A DNA stretch of 64,000 bases, taken from NCBI GenBank assembly GCA_002816585.1, contig MUCT01000045.1:124001-188000 (forward strand), given 5' to 3'. This DNA is from SAR202 cluster bacterium Io17-Chloro-G6. GTDB lineage: Bacteria; Chloroflexota; Dehalococcoidia; UBA3495. A program made the translations under genes and the position numbers. The notes under the pieces were generated by a model, which had not been told where the DNA came from, made no database searches, and saw nothing but the letters and a program-made list of their open reading frames with translations. Every line of letters begins with the position of its first letter. Position 1 is the first letter of the stretch. Shown here in pieces: positions 51,853 through 60,423 of the stretch.

Positions 51853-52723
51853 AGCTCACCCATTGTTTTGAATCCGGTGGAAGTGTACAGCCCCACTGCC
51901 GGGTCGTTGTTGCCGTCCACTTCCAACCCGATCTCGGTCAGCCCCACCGAACGCAGGTGCTTCATTCCCGCTTGTAGGATGTGCCGGCTCACGCCCTTCC
52001 CCCTGCATTGGGGAACCACGCCGATCATACCGGTCATGGCCCCGCACGCCGTCGTCGGCCGGGGCCATGACCGTCCATCAGTAGCCAGCCGGGTTATCCC
52101 CCTCGAACAGGAACAGGATGCCCTCCTTGGAAGTATTGGGAATGTGGGTTCGGTACTCGATCTGCTCTTCCGTGTTGGGACAGAATCCCCAACTACCCGT
52201 GACAGCGTCGTTCTGGACCCGGGTGAGCAGCGAGGTGTCACCCTTCTGAAATGAGCTCACCGAGTATCCCGGGGCAGATCCAACTCGGGCAAGTTGTCTT
52301 GTTTCCATAGCATGTCCAGATAAGTGCGCACCGGGGTGAACCCCAACTGTTCCAGCACCTGGCCTTTTGCCGAGTCTGGAGGCACACAGACGTGGGCCAC
52401 TCCCGCACCCTGGGCTTCAACTCGGCCAACGAACGTTCCACCAACTCCGCTTCCTGCGGGCTGCCGGCCAGGTCCGGTGAGGTCATGACCTCGATTACTG
52501 AGCGGTTGATGAGAGGCTCCCGGAATACCAAGGCTAGGCCCTTGATCTGCCCGGACTGCTCCACTACCAGGCAGTTCTCCGTTGGCTCTAGGCCCGGCTG
52601 CCCCAAGACGCCCTGAAACGTGTTGCGGCAAAGGTCGTATTGCTTGCTGGATGGGCCGTGCTGGGAGGCGACGAATTCAAGGAGGGCCGGTTGATGGCTA
52701 TTTGTGTAGTTAACGACTGGCAA
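51819..52723 (-). pseudogene. Mycothiol-synthase-like double GNAT acetyltransferase, three frameshifts
   Basis: Reading down the minus strand, one protein is spread over frames that change three times. Frame one from TTG 52723 gives the first GNAT domain (ENCLVVEQSGQIKGLALVFR). Near 52400 it shifts, and the second frame gives AHVCVPPDSAKGQVLEQLGF. Near 52262 a third frame starts the second domain, SVSSFQKGD, LTRVQNDAVTGSWGFCPNT, and ends in a stop after DNPAGY at 52078. A last frame holds the acetyl-CoA site IGVVPQCRGKGVSRHILQAG and DPAVGLYTSTGFK. The order matches MshD-type double GNATs. It is clearly broken unless the assembly is wrong. Confidence 0.85.
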
Positions 52724-53076
52724 TCGGGTCTTCCAGGCTGGTAAACTCTAGAACTGGATGCTAGGGGAGCAGGCCGACGGATTTCGATACCATCTTGTTC
52801 GGCAGGCATGAAATGTAGTGGCTGATGGCCGTTGTGCCATCCTTGACAGCTTTGGCCGATTGTAGCAGAGTACCACACGGCAAACAATGTTTGTGGATTC
52901 CGACCCATGGCCGTATGGAATTCGGTGTATTTGGCTGTAATCTGCCGGTAAAAGCTTGGTTCGAATCGAATATCGACATCTATCAAGTTCGGATTCAATC
53001 GAGCGTAGAACTTGGTACTGGCCGGGATCTGCTCCGGTCTGTTCCGGAATGAGAGACTTCAGGAGGCCCCAGGCCA
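52724..53076. other. Gap without a recognisable gene
   Basis: About 350 bases, AT-richer than the surroundings. Short minus-strand frames exist (52748-53077 and part of 52588-52998), the latter with a piece reading ITAKYTEFHTAMGRN, but no family, ribosome site or conserved motif supports them. Perhaps further remains of decayed genes like the neighbouring pseudogene. Confidence 0.45.
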
Positions 53077-53787
53077 ATGGCGATTGAACAAACCCCGCAG
53101 CGCGTTCTGGTTGTAACGCCTCACCCCGACGACGCCGAATTCTGGTGCGCCGGGACCCTTGCCAAATGGATCGTGGACGGCGCCGCGGTACGGTTCGTGC
53201 TTTGCACCGATGGCGGCAAAGGCACCACCGACCCGAATATGTCTTCGGCCGACCTCTCCAAGATTCGCGTGAAAGAACAGGCCGACGCGGTGGAATCCCT
53301 GGGGGTCCAAGAACTGGTGCTGCTCCATCACCCCGACGGCAGTCTGGACGATAATGACGAGTTCCGCAAAGAGTTGGTCAGACAGATTCGTCAGACGCAA
53401 CCAGACGTTGTGTTGTGTCCTGAGCCGTACCGAAAGAACCTGGCCTGGCACCGCGATCACCGAATAACGGGCCAGGTCACCTTGGACGCGGTCTTCCCCT
53501 GCGCCCGCGACCACCTCCACTTCGAGGAACTATGGCGCGATGAAGGCTTGGAGCCCCACAAGACGCCGACCATATGGTTCTGGGGAACCGAGCAAGCCGA
53601 CACCATCGTCGACATCTCCGGGGCCTTGGATGCCAAGATGCGGGCGGTCCGGGCCCACAAGAGTCAGGTGAACGGCTGGAACGAACAGGAGATCGAAGAT
53701 TTCGTTAAAGACCGCGCCCGCGACGCCGTCGGCGACTCCGGCCTGCAATTCGCCGAGTCCTTCCGGAAGATCACCTTCCGGACGTAG
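53077..53787 (+). CDS. PIG-L family zinc deacetylase (LmbE/MshB-like)
   Basis: A 236-residue deacetylase. VVTPHPDDAEFWCAGTLAKW contains the His-Pro-Asp-Asp motif with the first zinc ligands and catalytic Asp; WHRDHRITGQVTLDAVF holds the later zinc His. RVKEQADAVESLGV and LLHHPDG are typical PIG-L strands. Members act on GlcNAc-type sugars, including MshB of mycothiol, BshB of bacillithiol and antibiotic deacetylases. The MshA-like glycosyltransferase and MshD-like pseudogene nearby favour a sugar-thiol or envelope role. Start ATG 53077 has a GGAGG site (53061-53065) with 11-base spacing. No signal peptide. Confidence 0.9.
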   Translation: MAIEQTPQRVLVVTPHPDDAEFWCAGTLAKWIVDGAAVRFVLCTDGGKGTTDPNMSSADLSKIRVKEQADAVESLGVQELVLLHHPDGSLDDNDEFRKELVRQIRQTQPDVVLCPEPYRKNLAWHRDHRITGQVTLDAVFPCARDHLHFEELWRDEGLEPHKTPTIWFWGTEQADTIVDISGALDAKMRAVRAHKSQVNGWNEQEIEDFVKDRARDAVGDSGLQFAESFRKITFRT

Positions 53788-53811
53788 TATTCCATCTGAT
53801 ATTGTGATTGT

Positions 53812-54459
53812 ATGCCGAATGACATAACCCCAAATAGCCCGGAAGGCAGTTGGTTTTCGTATTCTCGGGATCCTCGGGTACCAGAAGAACCGCCAGACGA
53901 GGCCTACTCCCGCTTCACGAACCCAGAGCGGTTCGCGTACCTGCACGAGTTCGCCGATGCATTATTAAACCGCTTGGAAGCAGAGTTTGCGGTGGAACGG
54001 GTAGAGGATTACGGCCTCGACCCCGAATTGAAGACCGTTGAACTTGTCCGCCCGAGTGTAAGGCTTACTCCGGGAGACGCCGATGCTGCTCCGATCCTTT
54101 TCAAATTCACGGCATCCCCCGGCCTAGAGGTGCGCTGCGGCCGCTGGTATAGGCAGCCGTTTCCGGATTGCGCCTGCGATGCGTGCGATGAAACTGCGGA
54201 AGGCGAAGCCGAGCAACTTGGGTTCTTGGTCGATGACGTAACCGCAGGCCGCTTCCGCGAGGAAATAGTGCTTCCGGTCGGTGAGGAGGCATGGGAGCCG
54301 GCCTTTGGGGACGCGTGGCACACGTCTGAACTCTGGTGCCCACCACATCGGCGTTCGCGGCGTAGCGGTCGGCTCCATCGTAGCAAAGCTCGGCAGTTGC
54401 TCGCTGGAAGCGATCGGTCATTGTATGAGTGGAAACCGTGGCCGAGCCGAATACCATGA
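53812..54459 (+). CDS. DUF6226-like protein, tandem copy 1
   Basis: A 215-residue protein similar to DUF6226, a family I associate mainly with Actinobacteria. RFTNPERFAYLHEFADALLNRLEAEFAVERVEDYG is followed by VRPSVRLTPGDADAAPILFKFTA, the cysteine motif CACDACDETAEGE and AGRFREEI. Then the chain becomes less conserved and ends KARQLLAGSDRSLYEWKPWP. Function unknown. The next gene is a paralogue; 60 bases near their 3' ends are identical (54385-54444 and 54978-55037 approximately). The pair is same-strand and almost adjacent to the PIG-L gene (24 bases) and could be acquired from outside. Confidence 0.82.
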   Translation: MPNDITPNSPEGSWFSYSRDPRVPEEPPDEAYSRFTNPERFAYLHEFADALLNRLEAEFAVERVEDYGLDPELKTVELVRPSVRLTPGDADAAPILFKFTASPGLEVRCGRWYRQPFPDCACDACDETAEGEAEQLGFLVDDVTAGRFREEIVLPVGEEAWEPAFGDAWHTSELWCPPHRRSRRSGRLHRSKARQLLAGSDRSLYEWKPWPSRIP

Positions 54460-54465
54460 CGGCAG

Positions 54466-55047
54466 ATGGCCGGGAGGCAGATGAGCTCGTATCGTTGGGG
54501 ACCAGAAGGACCACCACCCGAAGCATACTCGCGCGTCACAAACCCGGAGCGGTTCGCCGGCCTGCACGAGTTCGCCGATGCATTACTGAACCGTTTGGAA
54601 GCAGAGTTCGCCGTACAACGGGCAGAGGATTACGGCCTCGACCCGGAAATGGAATCAGTTGAGCTTGCCCGCCCGAGTGTAAGGCTCACTCCAGACGACG
54701 CCGATGCTGCGCCAATACTATTCACCTTCACGGCATTCCCCGGCATTGCGGCCCGTTTCGGCTGCTGGTACTGGCGCACATTTCCGAGTTGTGGATGCGA
54801 CGCCTGCGATGAATCGGCGGAAGGCGAATTCGAGCGATTGGAATCGTCGATTGATGACGTGATTGCAGGCCGCTTCCGCGAGGAAATCCGGCTCCCGTTT
54901 TTTGGGAAGGCATTCCAAACGCTTGAACTCTGGTCACCCAGTGGGCGTTCGGGAGGTCCCCTCCGGCTCAATCGTTCCAAAGCTCGGCAGTTGCTCGCTG
55001 GAAGCGATCGGTCATTGTATGAGTGGAAACCGTGGCCGGTCAGATGA
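54466..55047 (+). CDS. DUF6226-like protein, tandem copy 2
   Basis: A 193-residue paralogue of the previous gene. RVTNPERFAGLHEFADALLNRLEAEFAVQRAEDYG and CGCDACDESAEGEFE match copy 1 closely. It lacks copy 1's N-terminal 20 residues and has a shorter segment before the identical C-terminus SDRSLYEWKPWP. ATG 54466 is used; ATG 54481 behind GGGAGG is an alternative but with close spacing. Six bases separate it from copy 1, so both are co-transcribed. Function unknown. Confidence 0.82.
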   Translation: MAGRQMSSYRWGPEGPPPEAYSRVTNPERFAGLHEFADALLNRLEAEFAVQRAEDYGLDPEMESVELARPSVRLTPDDADAAPILFTFTAFPGIAARFGCWYWRTFPSCGCDACDESAEGEFERLESSIDDVIAGRFREEIRLPFFGKAFQTLELWSPSGRSGGPLRLNRSKARQLLAGSDRSLYEWKPWPVR

Positions 55048-55125
55048 GCAACGATACATTCCCGAGCCAGGCCTTTGATCTCTGCGCGGTGCAACCGCCG
55101 GCGGAGCCGGCCCTCCCCTAGCAAC

Positions 55126-56787
55126 CTAGAGCGCCGAGCCCCCCGGCTCATTGAGCATGGCTGGGCGCAACAGGGGCAATGCTGGGCCACCAAAAGAAAG
55201 CAGGCGGTCGTGGAACTCTTTTAGGCTGTAGCCGGTCCCCTGTTCTCGCTGGTAGTCCTCTCGCAGTTTTAGGATCATCAGCTTTCCCAGCGTGTAGTTA
55301 AGGTAGCCAGGGTCGAATGTCCCCCGCAGCGCCTCCCTCCGGGCCGGCAGTTCGGCCATGTAGGCGTTGTCCATGAAGAACCGGGTGGCCTCTTCCAGCG
55401 TCATGTCCTCCGTGTGCATCTGCAGCGAGCACATGTAGCGGCAATTGCGGACCAGGGCCTCCAACAACTGGGTCAAGAGCAGTTTCGGCTGACCCTCTCC
55501 GTACTTAGTCTCCAACATCATCTGCTCGGTGTAATGGGCCCAACCTTCGGTGAAAGAGTAGGATGTGGCGACCCGGTTGACCACGGGCAGTTCCCGCCCG
55601 TAACGGTTGTGCAGGTGGTGCACGAAATGGCCGGGGTAGACCTCGTGGATGGAGATTACTTTCAGCGTGTCGTAATTGAAATTGGAGAGCCATTCCTCCC
55701 GTTGTTTGGCATTCCAGTCGTCTTCCACCGGAGTTACATAGTAGAAGGACTCAGTGGCCTTGGTTTCCAAGGCCCCGGCGCTGTCCATGGCGGCGAAGGC
55801 GTAGCGCATGTAAGTGGGAGTCTCGATGACCTGGCACCGGTCCTCGGATGGCACGCTGATCACATCGAAGTCGATCAGCGACCGGCGGATGTCTTCCAGC
55901 ATGTCTTGGGTCTCAGGGATCAGGTCCCGTGCCTGGGGGTGGTTGCGCCCGATCTCTTCAACTATCTCTTTGACTGAGCGGCCCGGGGAGATGCCCTGGG
56001 CCACTTCCTTTATACGGGTGAGGTTGTCCTGCAGATTGGCTTGGCCGATAGCCGCGATCCGGCTCAGAGGGGCATCCAGGCCCTCTCCGGTGGCAAGCAT
56101 ATCCGAATAGCGCTTTGGGCCGATGGCGAACCCGCCGGGTCCGTGCCGCCCCCGGGGTTTGAGGCGCTCCACGAAGCGGTCGAGGGCTGCTGCGGCCGTT
56201 TCCCGAGCCTGATCGAACTTCTTGATTATTTCAGGGTCTTTTACGCCCTGGGCTGCTTGAGCCAGGTCAACACGGTAGAAACTGGCCATGCCCGAATAGC
56301 TTTCCACGCTCATGTCGACCACGTGGGAAGACAGGCTATCGGACAGGGCGCGGTCCAGCACGTCCAGGAATTCGGGCGCCTGCTCCATGGCGGAAGCAGC
56401 CGACCGCAGGCGGTCCTCCAACGGGGCGTAATCGCGGCGGATGTACCCGCTCACGTTCAAATACCCGGTATGGCGCATCGGATTGTTTTCCAAAGGTTTT
56501 AGTTCGTTGAATATGAACAGCTCGCGGCGCAGGAACAACTCCAAAATCCGGTAGCTCATCTGGCCTGCTTGGTCTAAAGCATTGACGTCCAGCCCGCGAA
56601 GATTGGCGAGGCCTTGTTGCAACTCTCCATGGCGGCGCGCGTTTTGGGAAGGAGATAGGTCGGGCAGACGGCCGTCGTACTCGTGTTGCCCGATACGCGA
56701 CCCGGCGGTAGGGTAGAAGTCCCAATGTTCTTTGATAAGTTTTTGGGATAATTGCTGGAATGCTGCTTCCGTTTCGGCCTTTGCCAT
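55126..56787 (-). CDS. DUF885 family metallopeptidase-like protein
   Basis: A 553-residue DUF885 protein. Marks: YPTAGSRIGQHEYDGRLPDLS at the N-terminus, SYSGMASFYRVDLA in the middle, and in the C-terminal half the zinc-type motif VISIHEVYPGHFVHHLHNR (HExxxxH variant H-E-V-Y-P-G-H) followed by YSFTEGWAHYTEQMMLE and YTLGKLMILKLREDYQ. These are features of a carboxypeptidase-like metalloprotease fold. No signal peptide is visible. ATG 56787 has AGGAG five bases before it; the frame is open to 56817. Substrate unknown. Convergent with the DUF6226 pair. Confidence 0.88.
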   Translation of the reverse strand: MAKAETEAAFQQLSQKLIKEHWDFYPTAGSRIGQHEYDGRLPDLSPSQNARRHGELQQGLANLRGLDVNALDQAGQMSYRILELFLRRELFIFNELKPLENNPMRHTGYLNVSGYIRRDYAPLEDRLRSAASAMEQAPEFLDVLDRALSDSLSSHVVDMSVESYSGMASFYRVDLAQAAQGVKDPEIIKKFDQARETAAAALDRFVERLKPRGRHGPGGFAIGPKRYSDMLATGEGLDAPLSRIAAIGQANLQDNLTRIKEVAQGISPGRSVKEIVEEIGRNHPQARDLIPETQDMLEDIRRSLIDFDVISVPSEDRCQVIETPTYMRYAFAAMDSAGALETKATESFYYVTPVEDDWNAKQREEWLSNFNYDTLKVISIHEVYPGHFVHHLHNRYGRELPVVNRVATSYSFTEGWAHYTEQMMLETKYGEGQPKLLLTQLLEALVRNCRYMCSLQMHTEDMTLEEATRFFMDNAYMAELPARREALRGTFDPGYLNYTLGKLMILKLREDYQREQGTGYSLKEFHDRLLSFGGPALPLLRPAMLNEPGGSAL

Positions 56788-56855
56788 TGCGCTCCTTAAA
56801 TCAAAAAGGCGGCCCATTATCTGGGCCGCCCGGCATTACCTGTAAATGGCGGTGC

Positions 56856-57170
56856 CTAAGACATGGTCTCGCTGATCTGGAATGTTGGTTTGATGTCAGT
56901 GTAGTTCGAAATGTCTCCCATGATTTCTCTGCCATGAGTTTTGAATCCCTCATGGACCTCGTCAGTGGTGTTGAAGGAGAGTTGCCCAACGGCAATGAAT
57001 GGAGCGGGTTCATTGGGGTCGGCGCTTGACACGCCTTTCTCTGTCTCAAACACAACTAGGCCCATCGGGGTCAATAGTTTTTGGACTAAAGCTTGGTGGG
57101 TGGAAGAAAAGTAGGCGTGGTCGAATTTCTTGCCCTCTTCGTTGGGGTAAAGGACTGTGACTTTTATCAT
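56856..57170 (-). CDS. EthD family small protein
   Basis: A 104-residue dimeric alpha-beta barrel (ferredoxin-like) protein of the EthD type. MIKVTVLYPNEEGKKFDHAYFSSTH is the conserved N-terminus, in which the HAYFSSTH region is near the presumed site; FIAVGQLSFNTTDEVHEGFKTHG forms the second strand pair. EthD was named for an ethyl tert-butyl ether degradation cluster that includes a P450, but its task is unknown. ATG 57170 has GGAG eight bases before it; the frame is open to 57263 with no homology. It stands alone, divergent from the S41 protein. Confidence 0.88.
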   Translation of the reverse strand: MIKVTVLYPNEEGKKFDHAYFSSTHQALVQKLLTPMGLVVFETEKGVSSADPNEPAPFIAVGQLSFNTTDEVHEGFKTHGREIMGDISNYTDIKPTFQISETMS

Positions 57171-57303
57171 GATGGCTACTCCTGATTTACTGGGGGAATT
57201 TGGTAACCGTGCCGCAGCGCTTTTCGCTTTGCCAAGTTTACTCGGCGTGAACGTCGCTGGCAATGCCGAGGCATTGGATTTCCCAAGTTACAACGACTGC
57301 ATC

Positions 57304-57312
57304 TGATACAAT
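57304..57312 (+). promoter_or_regulatory. Extended -10 element before the S41 gene
   Basis: TGA followed by TACAAT (57307-57312), an extended -10 matching five of six bases. A -35 is not clear. Predicted start near 57319, 32 bases before ATG 57351. Confidence 0.45.
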
Positions 57313-57350
57313 GAATTCGCCGCCTCGGCGGTCCCTTGATCGATCAAGAT

Positions 57351-58730
57351 ATGCTGCAAAGACTATCCTCATTCCACCGCGCCATCGCCATCGTTGTGGC
57401 ACTCGCGGTGATCCCGGCTCTGCTTGGTTGCTCTTCGACTTCGGAATCCGAGGAACCGTCCGACGGCCTCTCATTGGTCTGGGAAGCCTGGGAACAGATC
57501 AATGAAACCTACGCCAGTTCCGGCGTCCTTGATGCCGATCCCTCGGTGTCCGGCGCGATGCGCAGGGTCTTGGACCAAGTAGACGTCGATCCCTACCCGT
57601 TTCTGACTGATATTGGCCGGATGCGTGGTCAGCCGCCGTCTCACGTCCCTGGCGAGTTGGCAGACTTGTGGCGGGCCGTGGCCACACACAAGGCAGCAAA
57701 CCCGGACTTTGACCCATCCATGGTTGCCGAAGCAGCGGTCGCAGGATTGTTGGACGGCCTGGGCGATTCCTCTGCGATATTTCTGACGGCCACGGAATAC
57801 CCGCTGGCCAAAGAGAGCCTGGAAGAGAGCCTAGAAGGAAGTTACCTGGGCATCGGGGCAAGGGTGGTTTCCCAGGACGGACAGATCGTGCTGTTCCCGT
57901 TCGCCAATTCTCCTGCTGAAAGCGCGGGAATTGAACCGGGAGACGTTCTGGTGGCAGTGGCCGGCCAAACGGTGGTGGGGCAGGGCATCCAGGAAGTAGT
58001 TGCTCAAGTGTCGGGCCCCGAGGGCACCAAGGTTGCTGTGCAGGTCCTGCGTTTTGGAGAGCCAGAACCCGTTGAAATTGAAGTGTTCCGAGGGCCAGTC
58101 GAGTTGCCGTCGGTGACAAGCCAACTCATTCCTGGTGGAATCGGCTATTTGCGTATCGACCGCTTCCGGGACAACACGGGAGAGCAGGTGCTCACCGCGC
58201 TGGAGTCCATGAACCGCTTCGACCTGCTGGCCCTAATCATTGATGTTAGGACCAATTCCGGCGGGTCTCCGGAAGCTGCCAAGGAGGCTGCCGGGCAATT
58301 TCTACCCGACGGCAGCGTGTATGGGTACGTAGAAGGCCGGGACGGGAAACGATTGGAACAGACGATCAATCCAAATGAGAATCGTCTGAATTTGGACGAC
58401 CTGCTGATTGCGGTGTTGGTCAACGAGGCGACTATCAGCGAAGCCGAAACCATGGCCGCAGCGTTGCAGGATTCGGGACGGGCGACCGTCTTCGGTGTGC
58501 CGACCTTCGGCGACGCCTCCGCCTACGAATTTGTGGAGCTTAGCAACGGATCAGCGATGTATCTGCCTGTGTCGCGTTGGTACACACCTTCGGGAAAACT
58601 CCTGGGCACGTCTGGACTGGCGCCCGATTTTGAGGTTGTGTCCCTACCTGAATCGGGTGGCTACGCCGGAGAGAGCCAATTCAACCGCGCATACGAGTTT
58701 CTCGACGGTCAGCTGCCGCCCTTCCGATAG
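57351..58730 (+). CDS. S41 family peptidase-like lipoprotein, catalytic Lys replaced
   Basis: A 459-residue secreted lipoprotein. MLQRLSSFHRAIAIVVALAV plus IPALLGCSS is a lipoprotein signal with lipobox L-L-G-C, so it should be anchored outside the membrane. A PDZ domain (YLGIGARVVSQDGQIVLF, SPAESAGIEPGDVLVAV) precedes the S41 core (GGIGYLRIDRFRDN, IIDVRTNSGGSPEAAKEAA). The Ser is kept in ATISEAETMAAAL, but the GKG lysine site reads TFGDASAYEF, Asp for Lys. It may be non-proteolytic or use altered chemistry. ATG 57351 is preferred over TTG 57336, 15 bases earlier. Ends before a terminator. Confidence 0.9.
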   Translation: MLQRLSSFHRAIAIVVALAVIPALLGCSSTSESEEPSDGLSLVWEAWEQINETYASSGVLDADPSVSGAMRRVLDQVDVDPYPFLTDIGRMRGQPPSHVPGELADLWRAVATHKAANPDFDPSMVAEAAVAGLLDGLGDSSAIFLTATEYPLAKESLEESLEGSYLGIGARVVSQDGQIVLFPFANSPAESAGIEPGDVLVAVAGQTVVGQGIQEVVAQVSGPEGTKVAVQVLRFGEPEPVEIEVFRGPVELPSVTSQLIPGGIGYLRIDRFRDNTGEQVLTALESMNRFDLLALIIDVRTNSGGSPEAAKEAAGQFLPDGSVYGYVEGRDGKRLEQTINPNENRLNLDDLLIAVLVNEATISEAETMAAALQDSGRATVFGVPTFGDASAYEFVELSNGSAMYLPVSRWYTPSGKLLGTSGLAPDFEVVSLPESGGYAGESQFNRAYEFLDGQLPPFR

Positions 58731-58759
58731 AAGTAATCCACTGTTCGCTCGAGAATAAG

Positions 58760-58791
58760 AAGAGGCCCCTCCAACCGGAGAGGCCTCTTTT
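58760..58791. terminator. Bidirectional hairpin terminator
   Basis: Stem aagaggcc (58760-58767) with ggcctctt (58782-58789), then tttta on the plus strand. It sits between the converging S41 gene and the small zinc-ribbon gene at the end of the ribosomal operon. Confidence 0.8.
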
Positions 58792-58836
58792 ATTGATCTA
58801 CCTAAGAGTCGGCCAGTCTCGATGCTTTGGGCCGGT

Positions 58837-59070
58837 TCACACGGCATCATTGTCGCCGTCATCCCGACATCGCAGACACACGTAGGTGCTGACATCCTCT
58901 GGGAGGCTGTCTGCGGCAACGTTGCGCTTGCGCTGGCACACGGAACACACTACCGTCTCCGTCGTGGGAGGCGCCACTCGTGTGATTACGGTATTGTTCC
59001 CGCGGAATCCAGCGTAATCGGGGTTCTCTCTCTGCAGTTGTAGAAAGCGCTCCCGGTCTTTGCGGCCCAA
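58837..59070 (-). CDS. Small zinc-ribbon protein at the end of the rplL operon
   Basis: A 77-residue protein I do not recognise by name. An N-terminal basic helix (GRKDRERFLQLQRENPDY) is followed by VVCSVCQRKR and STYVCLRCRDD, two CxxC pairs about 20 residues apart that make a zinc ribbon. Start TTG 59070 follows GGAGGG. It is 30 bases downstream of rplL, so probably co-transcribed with the ribosomal genes; a ribosome or RNA-polymerase-linked role is a guess. Confidence 0.75.
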   Translation of the reverse strand: MGRKDRERFLQLQRENPDYAGFRGNNTVITRVAPPTTETVVCSVCQRKRNVAADSLPEDVSTYVCLRCRDDGDNDAV

Positions 59071-59100
59071 TTGTCCCTCCTGGCAGTGCTGGGAAGGCGG

Positions 59101-59487
59101 CTATTTGATCTCTACGGCGGCCCCGGCCTCTTCTAGCTTGGTCTTGATCTCGTCGGCTTCATCCTTGGCGATACCTTCCCTGATGGCGGCAGGGGCAGAT
59201 TCCACCAACTCTTTGGCTTCCCGCAGGCCGAGAGAAGTGACCTCACGCACGGCCTTGATGACATTGATCTTGTTGGGGCCGATTTCCTTGAGGTTAACTT
59301 CAAATTCAGACTGTTCTTCGGCGGCGGGTGCACCAGCATCGGCGGTTCCACCGGCGGCGGGTGCGGCGGCAACTGCTACGGGGGCAGCGGCGCTGATGCC
59401 GAACTCTTCTTCCAGGGCCTTTACTACGTCGGCCAACTCCATGACATTCATCTCTTTGATTGCGCCTATGATCTCGTCCTTGGTCAA
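59101..59487 (-). CDS. rplL: 50S ribosomal protein L7/L12
   Basis: L7/L12 of the ribosomal stalk, 128 residues. The N-terminal dimer domain is [28 protein letters not shown], then an Ala/Gly/Pro-rich hinge, and the C-terminal factor-binding domain [39 protein letters not shown]. Start TTG 59487 has GGGAGG five bases before it. It follows rplJ by 92 bases, the usual order. Confidence 0.98.
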   Translation of the reverse strand: MTKDEIIGAIKEMNVMELADVVKALEEEFGISAAAPVAVAAAPAAGGTADAGAPAAEEQSEFEVNLKEIGPNKINVIKAVREVTSLGLREAKELVESAPAAIREGIAKDEADEIKTKLEEAGAAVEIK

Positions 59488-59579
59488 AATGCCTCCCTCT
59501 TCCTATCGCGTTGACTTGGTCTACTGGATCTCTATGATTAGCTGTTCAGAATCGTCTGCAGGGTTGATTCGCGGCAGTG

Positions 59580-60383
59580 CTACTCCGACTCGGCCTCCCC
59601 ATCGGATTCCGTTTCTGGCTCGGGTTCCGTTTCGCCCTCCTGCTCGTCTATGGACTCCTCTTCTGGCGGCGCTTCTTCGGCTGCTGGTTCCGGTTCGGCT
59701 TCTGTATCAGACGCCTCCTCGGCTTCCGCTGCCGGCCCTTGATCCGCGGCGGCCTCGTCCGTGGGCGCCTCCGCAGACGGTGAATCTTCCCCTTCAGCTG
59801 AGGTCTCGGACGCGGGCTGCTCGGGTTCCGGTGCAGGCTCGGCGGTTGGGGCGGGTCCCTCTTCTTCCATCTGGCGCACCCGGGCTTGCAACACGTTGTC
59901 CAGGCTTTGCAACGGGCCATTCAGTATGGTCAGGAGCTGGGCGATGGGCGCCTGCATCTGTCCCAGCAACATGGCCAGAAGCTGGGGTTTGGGTGGCAAC
60001 GAAGCTAGTTGAGTCACTTCACTAGAAGACAACTGGGCCCCGTCGCCTAAGACAGCGCCCTTGATTGCCAGGGCTGACCTTCCCGTCCGAATGTAATCGG
60101 CCACCGCTTTGGCGGCATCTGCAGGATCGTCATAGCCAAAGGCGATCGCGGTTGGGCCCTCGACAATATCCTTCAATTGGGGTTTTTGGGCCTCTTCGGC
60201 GGCCAGAGCGAGCAGTGTGTTTTTTACGATGGTGAAATCCACCCCGCCGCCGCGCATGGCACGGCGCAACTCGGTCATTTGGTTAACCGAGATGCCCGAA
60301 TAACTAGCGGTCATCGCGATGGAACTGCGCTCCAGCCGGTCTTTGATGTCCTGGACCCGGTCCCTCTTCTGCTGGGTGGGCAA
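59580..60383 (-). CDS. rplJ: 50S ribosomal protein L10 with acidic C-terminal tail
   Basis: L10, scaffold of the L7/L12 stalk. The core, residues 1-172, contains VQDIKDRLERSSIAMTASYSGISVNQMTELRRAMR and the C-terminal L12-binding helix (LAMLLGQMQAPIAQLLTILNGPLQSLDNVLQARVRQ). About 93 extra residues follow, almost all Glu, Asp, Ala, Pro and Ser, making 267 residues against about 170 normally. Start TTG 60383 follows GGAGG. A terminator hairpin stands 41 bases upstream, typical of L10-leader control. Confidence 0.96.
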   Translation of the reverse strand: MPTQQKRDRVQDIKDRLERSSIAMTASYSGISVNQMTELRRAMRGGGVDFTIVKNTLLALAAEEAQKPQLKDIVEGPTAIAFGYDDPADAAKAVADYIRTGRSALAIKGAVLGDGAQLSSSEVTQLASLPPKPQLLAMLLGQMQAPIAQLLTILNGPLQSLDNVLQARVRQMEEEGPAPTAEPAPEPEQPASETSAEGEDSPSAEAPTDEAAADQGPAAEAEEASDTEAEPEPAAEEAPPEEESIDEQEGETEPEPETESDGEAESE

Positions 60384-60423
60384 ATTATTCCTCCAACGGC
60401 AATTTCCAATAAATCCGGGGCAA

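Noticed and set aside
52588..53077. Minus-strand open frames before the PIG-L gene
   Set aside because: No homology, no ribosome site and overlap with pseudogene sequence; treated as non-coding.
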